Assembly (NCBI GenBank): GCA_937894165.1
Contig: CALCSX010000150.1
Location: forward strand, 1-24,725
DNA length: 24,725 nt
Direction of reading: 5' to 3'
Source of the DNA: an uncultured Saprospiraceae bacterium
GTDB taxonomy: Bacteria; Bacteroidota; Bacteroidia; Chitinophagales; Saprospiraceae
The notes under the pieces are model-generated. The model worked only from the letters and a program-made list of their open reading frames with translations. It had not been told where the DNA came from and did not search any database. This document shows, piece by piece, positions 14,816 through 22,976 of this stretch; position 1 is the stretch's first letter; every line of letters begins with the position of its first letter. Made by a program: the position numbers and the translations under genes.

Positions 14816-15274
14816 ATGAAACGAATTACTTACATTATATTATTTGTAATTCTACCAATATGTTTGGGAGGTTCTATATATATAATTTTTCGTGTCAAAT
14901 CACTAAAAATGTTCTCTTGGTTTCTACAACTTAACTTATCAAATGAAATTGAGTTAGTAAGAAATCACTTTTCGAATTATTATTTACCGCATTGGATTTT
15001 ATATAATTTACCTGACTTTCTTTGGGTATTTTCGTTTACGTCGATACTTCTTATCATTTGGAACTATACTATAAGTAGAGCAAATTTTATATACATATTT
15101 GTTCCAATGTTGATAGGAATCCTTTCAGAACTCGGTCAATTTTTTTCTATGGTGAGCGGAACTTTTGACAAAATAGATTTACTTTTCTATTTATTCGGAG
15201 GTTTGACAAGTATTAAAATGATTGCTAAACTAAATCTTAAAAATAATGAAAAAGCTCTTATTACATCTAGCTAG
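14816..15274 (+). CDS. VanZ-like small membrane protein
   Basis: 152 residues with four hydrophobic segments near 4-26, 56-84, 92-112 and 122-137. Between them lie motifs typical of VanZ-like proteins: WILYNLPDFLWVFSFTSILLIIW, GILSELGQFF and SGTFDKIDLLFYLFGG. VanZ in enterococci gives low-level teicoplanin resistance, but most VanZ-like proteins in Bacteroidota have no known role. The last 29 bp overlap the start of the next gene, so the two are probably co-expressed. It is AT-rich like the rest of the island. I see no strong promoter directly upstream. Confidence 0.7.
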   Translation: MKRITYIILFVILPICLGGSIYIIFRVKSLKMFSWFLQLNLSNEIELVRNHFSNYYLPHWILYNLPDFLWVFSFTSILLIIWNYTISRANFIYIFVPMLIGILSELGQFFSMVSGTFDKIDLLFYLFGGLTSIKMIAKLNLKNNEKALITSS

Positions 15275-15596
15275 CATTTTAACAATATTCACATTCATAT
15301 TTCTAGCTTACGGTTCAGATAATGAAAGTAGTTCTTCTGATAATTCGAAAAAATTATTAGCCTATAATTATGCAGAAGATTTTGTTAAACAACGCTTAAA
15401 ATCACCTTCTACAGCAGAATTTCCTGGTCTTTTTGAAAAAGCTGACCACATAATCGAATTGGGGACTAATGAATTCCAAATAAATTCTTGGGTTGATAGT
15501 CAAAACGGATTCGGAGCAATGATAAGAAGTTATTTTAGTTGTAAAATAATATTTATAGACGAAAAAGTTAAAGTTGAAAATTTAGTGATTGAATAA
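15246..15596 (+). CDS. Small secreted protein, probable lipoprotein relative lacking the lipobox Cys
   Basis: 116 residues. The N-terminus MKKLLLHLASILTIFTFIFLAYG is a signal sequence, followed by a Ser/Asn/Asp-rich linker as in lipoproteins. At the lipobox position the residue is Tyr (codon TAC) rather than Cys (TGC), so lipidation appears to have been lost, unless this is a true secreted form. The mature domain has AEDFVKQRLKSPSTAEFPG and SWVDSQNGFGAMIRSYFSCKI, a pattern I recall from small lipoproteins and phage-linked proteins of unknown function. The start overlaps the VanZ-like gene by 29 bp. Confidence 0.65.
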   Translation: MKKLLLHLASILTIFTFIFLAYGSDNESSSSDNSKKLLAYNYAEDFVKQRLKSPSTAEFPGLFEKADHIIELGTNEFQINSWVDSQNGFGAMIRSYFSCKIIFIDEKVKVENLVIE

Positions 15597-15775
15597 TTCT
15601 GGGTATATATTTTAAATTTCAGAATTATGAGATGGGGAGTTTAAGAAAAAGACTGTTTAGATTCATCCATTAATTAGATATCCTTGATTGTTAACAGTGA
15701 AAATCCTTCAAAGATTATGTAAATGAACAACCTTTAATTGACATAATAAATTTATAATTATCAAAAATCTAATTT

Positions 15776-16360
15776 ATGACGACGTTAACCCCACAGGACA
15801 TTACAAATTTTTGGGTAAGATTATATTTTGGTACAACTAAATTACATGAATTACGACTATCCGCTGTTGACAGAGCGTATCGAGACTTTAACAGGACTAT
15901 GCATGGAATGAGAGCAAAAAGAACTAATGAAGGTTATATAAACCTTAGAAATTTTGTGAATGAAATTGCAGGTGAAACATTCACATCTACATTTAACCAA
16001 CATTCTTTTGATAAATGGCATTTGGAAAAATGTAACGAATTGAAAAGTGAATTTGATAAAATTTTAAATTATCAAATCAGCTATGGACAAGCGCAAAAGT
16101 GGATAAACATGACTTTAAAATATATGTATGCGATTGGACCAAATATTATTGAAGGAGTTGATAGAAACTATAACTATTTTCACATCCCTATTGATAACAT
16201 TATTCAAAACAAATTAAAGCAACATAACATAAATAGAATCAGTACTAGTTGGAGTCGTATTAGCGACTATCAAACTTATCTTGAGTACCAAATTCAAGTT
16301 AGAAATACTTTTTCTGGACAAATTCCATTGGATGTTGAATTTAAACTTTTTAATGAATAG
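15776..16360 (+). CDS. Hypothetical protein with YGQAQKWINMTLKY motif
   Basis: 194 residues, soluble, with no signal peptide. I do not recognise the family with confidence. The most distinctive parts are ISYGQAQKWINMTLKYMYAIG (near 100-120), FHIPIDNIIQNKL and WSRISDYQTYLEYQIQVR, which look like a conserved alpha-helical core. Similar proteins occur scattered in accessory regions of diverse bacteria, but I cannot name a function. It lies 41 bp before the next gene in the same direction, so they may form a pair. The position in an island with two toxin-antitoxin-like modules makes a defence role possible, though unproven. The upstream 179 bp show no clear promoter. Confidence 0.7.
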   Translation: MTTLTPQDITNFWVRLYFGTTKLHELRLSAVDRAYRDFNRTMHGMRAKRTNEGYINLRNFVNEIAGETFTSTFNQHSFDKWHLEKCNELKSEFDKILNYQISYGQAQKWINMTLKYMYAIGPNIIEGVDRNYNYFHIPIDNIIQNKLKQHNINRISTSWSRISDYQTYLEYQIQVRNTFSGQIPLDVEFKLFNE

Positions 16361-16401
16361 AAATCAAAAAAACAAATTTATAAATATCACAGAAAGAATA
16401 A

Positions 16402-17388
16402 ATGAAATTTGAACAAATACGTGATTTTCAAAAGGTGTGTCATAGAATCTCTAAAAATATTACTAGTAAAACATGGCCGTGTTTGTTTAACTCTTGCGTA
16501 CAACCTTCTATAAATTCTCATTTACTACAAAAGAATGGCGTCCTTAATCTCATCACACAAGATCAACACTTGATAGAAATCAAAATGACGGACATATTCC
16601 GGTGGAATGAAGATAGCCCACCACTCCAATTTAAGCGTATAGGAATAAAAAATGCTCTCTCACTCAAAGTCTTCTGCAAACAACATGATACAATTTTATT
16701 CAAACCCGCAGAAACCCCACCCGTGGATTTCCATTCTTACTCCGTTAACATGTTGCTCAGTTATAGAGCCATTTGTGCTGAGATTAGGAAAAAACAACAA
16801 AGTATGGAATTCCAATCTCAACTGCTAAACGCAAAACTTATATCCACCATAATATCCCGAAGTTACATTGAATTTTTTTTAGAAGGTTTAGAAAGAGGAA
16901 TTGCTGATTTAAATTTTTACAAGGACAAGCTAGAGAAGGAATTTACTGGAAACATTAAAGGTTTTGAATTTAAAGTATTTACTTATCCCTTGATAAAGGT
17001 ATACTGTTCGGCAGGGTTTAATATTTACGAAAGTTCTAATACTCCGTTTCAGGAAAAGCCACTTAAATATGTCTTAATTCATATCGTTCCAACTCAAGAT
17101 TCTTTGAAAATAATTGTAGGTTACCATAGGGATCAATCAAAAAAATCGATTTTAGATTTTGTAGATTCTTGGGAAGGCTTAACAATGACTAAGTTAGAGC
17201 TAAAACTTACTAATTTGTTTGCAACAAGAATTGAAAACTGGGGGATGTCTCCTGAAATCTATCGGAGCTTGGACATTCAAACAGAAAAAGCATTTATTAA
17301 ATATTTTGACGAAAATACAATTAACCATCTTCAAGATCAAGACATTGACTTTAATTTGTTTGAAGGCAAAAATTACGGAAAGCTTTAA
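16402..17388 (+). CDS. Hypothetical protein with Cys/His zinc-finger-like N-terminus
   Basis: 328 residues. The N-terminal about 110 residues have a metal-binding layout: Cys27 and Cys32 (CLFNSC), Ser39-His40 (NSHLLQKNGVL), and Cys92 with His95-Asp96 (FCKQHDTILFKPAE). This resembles a treble-clef or HNH-like zinc site, but I see no complete HNH catalytic signature. A helical middle (SYRAICAEIRKKQQSMEF) and a beta-rich C-terminal half (KYVLIHIVPTQDSLKIIVGYHRD) follow. I recall similar CxxxxC-SH-CxxHD proteins among uncharacterised accessory genes, sometimes near defence systems. It is probably transcribed with the gene before it and is followed by a terminator-like hairpin. The function is unknown. 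Confidence 0.7.
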   Translation: MKFEQIRDFQKVCHRISKNITSKTWPCLFNSCVQPSINSHLLQKNGVLNLITQDQHLIEIKMTDIFRWNEDSPPLQFKRIGIKNALSLKVFCKQHDTILFKPAETPPVDFHSYSVNMLLSYRAICAEIRKKQQSMEFQSQLLNAKLISTIISRSYIEFFLEGLERGIADLNFYKDKLEKEFTGNIKGFEFKVFTYPLIKVYCSAGFNIYESSNTPFQEKPLKYVLIHIVPTQDSLKIIVGYHRDQSKKSILDFVDSWEGLTMTKLELKLTNLFATRIENWGMSPEIYRSLDIQTEKAFIKYFDENTINHLQDQDIDFNLFEGKNYGKL

Positions 17389-17403
17389 AACAAGTAAACC
17401 ATT

Positions 17404-17445
17404 TTGTCTTCGAATCCTTTTTAAAAAAATAGGATGATAAGACAA
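17404..17445 (+). terminator. Hairpin terminator after the zinc-finger-like gene
   Basis: TTGTCTT (17404-17410) pairs with AAGACAA (17439-17445), and inside it ATCCT (17414-17418) with AGGAT (17431-17435). The loop also has a T-run facing an A-run. A T-rich tail (TTTTTATATTTATTTTTTT) begins about 5 bases after the stem. It lies 16 bases after the stop. Confidence 0.6.
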
Positions 17446-17570
17446 TAAACTTTTTATATTTATTTTTTTAAATCCTTCTCAATTTCATGATCTAAATATA
17501 ATAAACAATCTAATAATACTTTCCTTTGCCCAAAGAAAAACAATTACCCTCACTCCCCCCTCCGGATTGC

Positions 17571-17614
17571 ATTTAATTTTTTTATAATATATTCCAAAAA
17601 TATTTGTATTTTTG
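17571..17614 (+). repeat. 44-bp direct repeat, copy 1 (upstream of AbiE-like pair), containing TATTTTTG
   Basis: 43 of 44 bases match the copy at 19714-19757, and weaker similarity continues for about 20 bases more. The repeat ends in a TAnnTTTG-type box, TATTTTTG (17607-17614). It sits in the 450-bp gap between the zinc-finger-like gene and the AbiEi-like gene; apart from the terminator, this repeat and the operator, I see nothing else in that gap. Confidence 0.9.
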
Positions 17615-17773
17615 ATGCGGTTAAATGCCTGATTGTCAACATTAAACTAAACAACTTCATTATTAATTCCCACAGGTAATTAAACTTGGCCTTCACACTC
17701 ACCTACCTCCACTCCTCCACTTAAAAAATATTAGCCTATTGTATGTTTTTTAGAAAATTACAAAAAAAAGAAA

Positions 17774-17828
17774 ATGTTCACAAATTTTATTTGTTCACGT
17801 AACGTGAACAGCGTATATTTGTGAACAT
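17774..17828. promoter_or_regulatory. Nested palindromic operator with promoter TTTG-N20-TATATTTG for the AbiE-like pair
   Basis: An inner palindrome, TGTTCACGT-A-ACGTGAACA (17792-17810), and an outer pair, ATGTTCACAAAT (17774-17785) with ATTTGTGAACAT (17817-17828), share the same centre at 17801, giving four TGTTCAC/GTGAACA half-sites. The promoter consists of TTTG at 17790-17793 and TATATTTG at 17814-17821, with 20 bp between. The operator therefore covers both promoter elements, as expected for autorepression by the AbiEi-type antitoxin. Confidence 0.8.
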
Positions 17829-17839
17829 AATGAAGTAAA

Positions 17840-18808
17840 ATGGAAAAAGAGATAATACAAAGGGCCGTAGAAAATCTAAAGGAAACCTCCAGTGTTGAAG
17901 CAATTTATCATGATACAAATTCTTTAGATGGTGTATTGGATATGACCTTTAATGGCCTGAATCACACTTTCACAATAGAGGTTAAGCGAGAGCTGAGAAA
18001 CCATCACTTACCGGCGGTAGAAGATTATTTTCATCGTTATAAGGACTTTTTATTGGTAGCTAACCGGATTTTTCCCAAAATCAAGGATGAGCTAAGGGAA
18101 AAAGGAATTTCCTATCTAGAAGCGAATGGAAATGTTTTCATAAAAAAGCAAGGGCTGTTTTTGTTTATTGACACTCAAAAACCTTTGGATATAGATAGAA
18201 ATAAAGGTAACCGAGCATTCATAAAAACCGGTTTGAAAGTAGTGTTCTATCTCCTTCAAGATAAGGAGACTATTAATCTGACACAAAGAGAATTGGCCAA
18301 TAAGACAGGTGTAGGTCTGGGAACTATCCCACAAGTAATAGACGGCTTGAAAGAAACCGGATATCTCATTCCCTTGAACAACAAAAACTATGTGTGGCAA
18401 AACAAAAAAGGACTACTTGATAGATGGATAACAGAATATGCCACCGATTTACGTCAAAAGTTGGTGAAAGAAAGATTTACTATAAAAGGGAATTGGCAGA
18501 ATATACAATTCGATAAGCAAAAAACAGTGTGGGGGGGTGAACCGGCAGCAGATTTGCTCACTAATTATTTACGACCTGAAAAGTTTTTAATTTATACCAA
18601 AGAAAATCGAATGGATTTGATTAAAAATTATAGCTTAATGCCTGATAAAAATGGTGAAGTCGAAGTATTGGAAATGTTTTGGAAAAACAACGAAACTGAC
18701 ACAGCGCCGGCTATACTAGTGTATGCTGATTTATTGTTGGAAGGAGGAAAACGAAATAAAGAAACAGCCGAAAAAATTTACCATGAATACATCGAACCAA
18801 ACTTATAA
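17840..18808 (+). CDS. AbiEi-type antitoxin/transcriptional regulator (type IV TA family)
   Basis: 322 residues. A winged helix-turn-helix spans about 128-178 (LTQRELANKTGVGLGTIPQVIDGLKETGYL). The C-terminal part has WGGEPAADLL and RPEKFLIYT, typical of the AbiEi family in Bacteroidota. The N-terminal 20-115 region resembles a restriction-endonuclease fold, with Asp34 and Glu47-Val-Lys49 (TIEVKREL) in a PD-(D/E)xK-like spacing; catalytic activity is not implied. In AbiE systems this protein represses its own operon and counters the AbiEii toxin without binding it. The nested palindrome just upstream fits this role. The next gene overlaps its 3' end by 26 bp. Confidence 0.8.
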   Translation: MEKEIIQRAVENLKETSSVEAIYHDTNSLDGVLDMTFNGLNHTFTIEVKRELRNHHLPAVEDYFHRYKDFLLVANRIFPKIKDELREKGISYLEANGNVFIKKQGLFLFIDTQKPLDIDRNKGNRAFIKTGLKVVFYLLQDKETINLTQRELANKTGVGLGTIPQVIDGLKETGYLIPLNNKNYVWQNKKGLLDRWITEYATDLRQKLVKERFTIKGNWQNIQFDKQKTVWGGEPAADLLTNYLRPEKFLIYTKENRMDLIKNYSLMPDKNGEVEVLEMFWKNNETDTAPAILVYADLLLEGGKRNKETAEKIYHEYIEPNL

Positions 18809-19622
18809 AGAATTAGCTATTCCCTACTTCAAAGAAACATTTGATTGTATTGATGAGGTAATGAAGGAGTTTCAAATTCAATATTATTTGATAGGCGCTA
18901 GTGCAATTGCCCTTGAATTACTTAAAGAAGGAATAAAGCCTAGTCGAGGTACCAAGGATATAGATTTTGCAGTGATGATTTCAAGCATGAAAGAATATGA
19001 GCAAATTAGTGCAGCATTAGTAAACAAAGGATTCAATAAAGTAGCTGCACCTTGGACGTTTTATTCAGAAAAATTTAAAGTCGTTATTGATGTATTACCA
19101 TTTGGAGAAATAGAAGAGAAGAATACAATTAATTTCAACGAGCGTTTTATCGATTTACATGTATTAGGCTTCCGAGAAGTAATGGAGGAAGCTGTACATG
19201 TGAAAATAGAAGATAAAATTGCTAATATACCACCACTACCCGGAATGGTTATATTGAAATTAATAGCATGGAGCGATCGACCTGAAGAACGAGAAAATGA
19301 TTTAGCTGATATTCTTAAAATAATCCAACACTACTTTAATTTGAATTGGGATGAAATCGTTGAATATCACTATGATACTTTTGCGAATACGCCATTTGAT
19401 CAGTTATTGATCGCAGCTGAAGTATTGGGCAGAAATTCAAGATTATATCTCAAAAAATCAGAAAAGATTTCTCAACGGATAATAAAGGTGCTTGAACAGA
19501 ATTTGAAGGATGCTTCAAAGTCGGCTATTGCCAAAGAATGGGCTGTAAAGTTAGATTCTGATATTGAATATGCATTTGATTTATTAAAAGCATTTAAAAG
19601 AGGAATAACCCAATACGACTGA
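18783..19622 (+). CDS. AbiEii/AbiGii-like nucleotidyltransferase toxin
   Basis: 279 residues from the ATG at 18783. The nucleotidyltransferase core is clear: LIGASAIALEL (GAS at 38-40), then SRGTKDIDFAV with the metal-binding Asp59 and Asp61, and the third acidic residue Asp103 in KVVIDVLPFG. KLIAWSDRPEERENDLADI follows, as in AbiEii/MenA-like and related proteins that modify nucleic acid acceptors. The expected effect is growth arrest, used in phage abortive infection or element stability, held back by the upstream AbiEi-type partner. An upstream start at 18723 would overlap the antitoxin by a further 60 bp and adds a segment without family features. All three acidic residues are present, so it looks active. 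Confidence 0.82.
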   Translation: MNTSNQTYKELAIPYFKETFDCIDEVMKEFQIQYYLIGASAIALELLKEGIKPSRGTKDIDFAVMISSMKEYEQISAALVNKGFNKVAAPWTFYSEKFKVVIDVLPFGEIEEKNTINFNERFIDLHVLGFREVMEEAVHVKIEDKIANIPPLPGMVILKLIAWSDRPEERENDLADILKIIQHYFNLNWDEIVEYHYDTFANTPFDQLLIAAEVLGRNSRLYLKKSEKISQRIIKVLEQNLKDASKSAIAKEWAVKLDSDIEYAFDLLKAFKRGITQYD

Positions 19623-19713
19623 CGGGAAATATGATCAAATATTTAATTTCCTTTGATTGGTTGGAAAATTAACATTAACTCCTCCACCCCATTTCTTCCC
19701 CCTCCCCATTATA

Positions 19714-19757
19714 TTTAATTTTTTTATAATATATTCCGAAAATATTTGTATTTTTGT
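19714..19757 (+). repeat. 44-bp direct repeat, copy 2, containing the TPR-gene promoter box TATTTTTG
   Basis: The second copy of the repeat at 17571-17614, differing at one base. Its terminal TATTTTTG (19750-19757) is a TAnnTTTG match placed about 70 bp before the TPR gene start, and is the best promoter candidate for the TPR/outer-membrane operon. The remaining intergenic bases (19623-19829) are a C/T-rich stretch and AT-rich DNA. Confidence 0.85.
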
Positions 19758-19829
19758 AGCGTTTGAATTCCTAATTTTTTCCTATAAGAATTAGGACTAA
19801 GGTCTATCATTCTATAAACTACGCTAATT

Positions 19830-22800
19830 ATGCAGCATCTAAGCAGCTTGATTAATAAATTCGTTCCGGTAATGCTCCTCCTGGCCCTACCATTCAATGC
19901 CGCAAGCCAATTTACTCAAAATTATTTCTCGGATGAACTCGAACTTCGCAAAGGCACAGAATACTACGATCTGCAAGTATTCAACGCTGCCCAACGCCAT
20001 TTCACCCTCGCCAAAAATAAACAAATCGACAATCCCGACATCCGCTACCCGCAAAAGTTGGCCCTCGCCACCCTCATGGAAGCCCTCAGCGCCGTCAAAG
20101 CGAATAGCCCCGAAGGTGACAAACTGATGAAAGATTTTATCAGAAATTACGCCCCGGAACCCATCGCCACCAAAGCGGTCCTCGAGATGGGAAACTACTA
20201 TTACAACAAAAAAGAATATCTCGACGCCATCGACTTCTACCAACTCGCGGACCAAATGTCCCTCACCGCAGCCGAACGCGCAGAGGTGGATTTCAAATGG
20301 GGCTACTCGCTTTTCGTAAGAAAAAATTTCGACGAAGCCCTCGGAATACTCGGCAGAAGCATGAATTTACAGACCGAATATTACTATCCGATCAATTACT
20401 ATTATGCACTTACCTGCTTCTACTTGAACCGCTTGGATGAAGCTATCACTACCTTCGAAAGAGTTAGAGCCTCCGAGCGCTATAGCCCTTTCATCCCCTA
20501 CTATGTCACGCAGATTTATTTCGCGCAGAAACGTTACGAAGAGGTCATTTCCTACGGGGAGCAAGCTTTAAATGAACCTGACATTCAAAACAGAAACGGA
20601 CTCAATCATATCGTCGGTCAAAGTTATTTCGAAACCGGGAATTATGCCGCTGCCCTCCCCTTCCTCGAATTTCACGAAGCCAATAGCTCCCAATTGAGAA
20701 AGGAGGATTTCTTCCAGCTTGGCTTTGCGCAGTACCATTCTCAGCAATACGATAAAGCAGTAAAGAACTTGTCCAATCTCTCAGAAGACACCACAGAGCT
20801 AGGCCAAACCGCTATGCTCTACTTAGCAGACAGCTACTTGAATCTCGATGAAAAAAACTCTGCCCGTAACGCATTCAAAAAATCAGCAGAACTGTCCACC
20901 AACCCACGCCTGAGAGATGATGCCCTCTTCCAATATGCTAAGCTCTCCTCAGAGCTGGGTTTCAACAGAGAAGCTATCGCAGCTGCCACACAGTTCTCCG
21001 AAAGCTCCTCCTACTATCTTGAAGCGCAGGAATTGATCAGCTATGTACTTTTGACAACAAAGGATTACGACAATGCCATCACCACCATAGAAAGCATTGC
21101 AGCGCCCTCCCCTGCCCTGCGCGAGGCTTACCAAGTCGTTACCTATTCGAAAGGGGTTCAGAGCTATAATCAAAAGCAGTATGAGGAGGCTAAAACCTAC
21201 TTTGCTAAATCGATGAATTATCCGATTTCCCCGAAATACAAGGCAATGACCTTCTTTTATCAAGGACAAATTTCCTCTATCGAAGAATTCCATCAGAAAA
21301 GCATCAATGAGATCAACTCTTATTTTACTATCCAAAAATCATTAAAAGAAATACCAAAAGAAGTTTCCCCGGGTTATGCGAGCTATATTCAGGGCTACAA
21401 TTACCTAAAATTAAACAATTACGCTTCTGCGGAGGGATTTTTCCAGCAGACAGTAGCCGATATCAAGAGAAATCCGGCCAATTACGATCAGTTCGCCAAA
21501 GCTGTGATTCTTCCGGATGCATTGCTGCGCGTAGGAGATTGTCTTTTCAAGCGAAACAACTATGCTGAAGCGGGTAAATTTTATCAGGAAGTTATCGATA
21601 ATAAATATCGCGGAAGCATTTATGCTACTTATCAAAAAGCCATAATTAAAGGTTTACAAGGCTATCCGGTGGATAAAATAGTTCTTTTGGAGTCTATTAT
21701 CGCCAATTCTCCACAAGACGAGTTTGTTGACGAAGCTTTGCTGGAGCTGAGCAGTACTTTCCTTTCTATTGGAAAATTCAGGGAAGCTATGCCGCCATTG
21801 GTTGATTTAGTGACGCGATTCAAAGGAAAATCTTCTCACATCAACAGAGCTTATTTGCAACTGGGACTAATCAGTTTCAACCAAGGAGACGAGAATTCGG
21901 CACTGGTATACTATCAAAAGGTGTTTGAAAACAACCCCACTGCCGCCGAATCCACAGAGGCGTTGAAGTCCATAGAAGAGATCATGGTGGACAAAATGGG
22001 GCAGCCGGATAAATATGTTGCATTTATTGAGAGTTTGCCGGGCTTGAAAGTTTCCGATCGAACCAAAGATTCATTGAATTACAGAGTTGCCAACAGTCAT
22101 TACGAAAGTGGGCAGTTTGACAAGGCTATCCAATCTTATGATGAATACATCAAAAATTTCCCTAAAGGACTGTTTATCATTGATGCTTTATACAACAAAG
22201 CGGAGTCTAATTTGCTTTTGAAGCAATATCCGCAAGCTTTGCAGGCTTATGAGACCTTATTGGATCGCGGACCGAGCCGACATTTCGAATCTGCTACCGA
22301 GAAAGCAGCCATCATCGCCTCCACTTACAGCGAATCCATTGACCACAATAAAGCATTGAAGCATTATGTCAATCTAGAAAAGATAGCAGCAGACCCTAAT
22401 AAAAGGTACAAAGCCAGGCTAGGTGCCATGCGGGCGGCTTACAAGGTCAATAATGCTGACATGATAGAGGAATTTGCGGGCAAGGTCATCGACAATCCCA
22501 ATGCGGTGCAGGAAGAGAAGAGCGAAGCGCATTATTTTAGAGGAAAATCTAACTACAATTTGAAAAACTTCGATGCTGCCCTAGAGGATTTCAACAAGGT
22601 AGTGTTGTACGTCAACAATGCCAAGGCTGCTGAGGCGAGATTTCGTATCGCTGAAATATACTATCTAAGAAAAGATCTGGAGACCGCCGAGCTACTTATT
22701 CAGAATGCCAATCAGGAAAGTGCCTCCTACCCATTTTGGGTGGCAAAGTCCCTCTTACTCTATTCGGATATTTTGGCTGAAAAAGGTGATTTCTTCAATG

Positions 22801-22964
22801 CCGCTGCTGCACTAGAAGCTATCATTGACAACTTTAAAGAGGATGCAACCATCACCGCGGAAGCTAAAGCTAAGCTGGAACAATTGGAGCAGCGAAAACA
22901 GGAGCAAAATAGAATTTATGATCCTTCAACTCTCGATGAACTTGAACTTCAAGAAGGAAACTAA
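19830..22964 (+). CDS. Large secreted/periplasmic tetratricopeptide-repeat protein
   Basis: 1044 residues. A signal peptide (KFVPVMLLLALPFNAASQ, about 10-27) is followed by a nearly continuous TPR solenoid to the end. Examples of repeats are KGTEYYDLQVFNAAQRHFTLA, YYNKKEYLDAIDFYQLA, ESGQFDKAIQSYDEYIKNFP and GKSNYNLKNFDAALEDFNKV. The C-terminus is charged and Gln/Glu-rich. It probably scaffolds an envelope complex with the outer-membrane protein encoded 12 bp downstream, a pairing I recall as conserved in Bacteroidota but of unknown function. The 5' third is unusually rich in C-ending codons compared with the rest. Confidence 0.88.
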   Translation: MQHLSSLINKFVPVMLLLALPFNAASQFTQNYFSDELELRKGTEYYDLQVFNAAQRHFTLAKNKQIDNPDIRYPQKLALATLMEALSAVKANSPEGDKLMKDFIRNYAPEPIATKAVLEMGNYYYNKKEYLDAIDFYQLADQMSLTAAERAEVDFKWGYSLFVRKNFDEALGILGRSMNLQTEYYYPINYYYALTCFYLNRLDEAITTFERVRASERYSPFIPYYVTQIYFAQKRYEEVISYGEQALNEPDIQNRNGLNHIVGQSYFETGNYAAALPFLEFHEANSSQLRKEDFFQLGFAQYHSQQYDKAVKNLSNLSEDTTELGQTAMLYLADSYLNLDEKNSARNAFKKSAELSTNPRLRDDALFQYAKLSSELGFNREAIAAATQFSESSSYYLEAQELISYVLLTTKDYDNAITTIESIAAPSPALREAYQVVTYSKGVQSYNQKQYEEAKTYFAKSMNYPISPKYKAMTFFYQGQISSIEEFHQKSINEINSYFTIQKSLKEIPKEVSPGYASYIQGYNYLKLNNYASAEGFFQQTVADIKRNPANYDQFAKAVILPDALLRVGDCLFKRNNYAEAGKFYQEVIDNKYRGSIYATYQKAIIKGLQGYPVDKIVLLESIIANSPQDEFVDEALLELSSTFLSIGKFREAMPPLVDLVTRFKGKSSHINRAYLQLGLISFNQGDENSALVYYQKVFENNPTAAESTEALKSIEEIMVDKMGQPDKYVAFIESLPGLKVSDRTKDSLNYRVANSHYESGQFDKAIQSYDEYIKNFPKGLFIIDALYNKAESNLLLKQYPQALQAYETLLDRGPSRHFESATEKAAIIASTYSESIDHNKALKHYVNLEKIAADPNKRYKARLGAMRAAYKVNNADMIEEFAGKVIDNPNAVQEEKSEAHYFRGKSNYNLKNFDAALEDFNKVVLYVNNAKAAEARFRIAEIYYLRKDLETAELLIQNANQESASYPFWVAKSLLLYSDILAEKGDFFNAAAALEAIIDNFKEDATITAEAKAKLEQLEQRKQEQNRIYDPSTLDELELQEGN

Positions 22965-22976
22965 AAATTGAATACT

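Noticed and set aside
18723..18782. Upstream start of the AbiEii-like gene at 18723
   Set aside because: The added residues lie wholly inside abiEi-like coding sequence and lack family features.
19623..19660. Terminator after the AbiEii-like gene (GGAAAT/ATTTCC)
   Set aside because: The stem is short and AT-rich, alternative pairings are equally good, and no T-run follows.
19887..20255. 122-codon antisense frame inside the TPR gene
   Set aside because: It is a by-product of GC-rich codons on the sense strand and has no family features.
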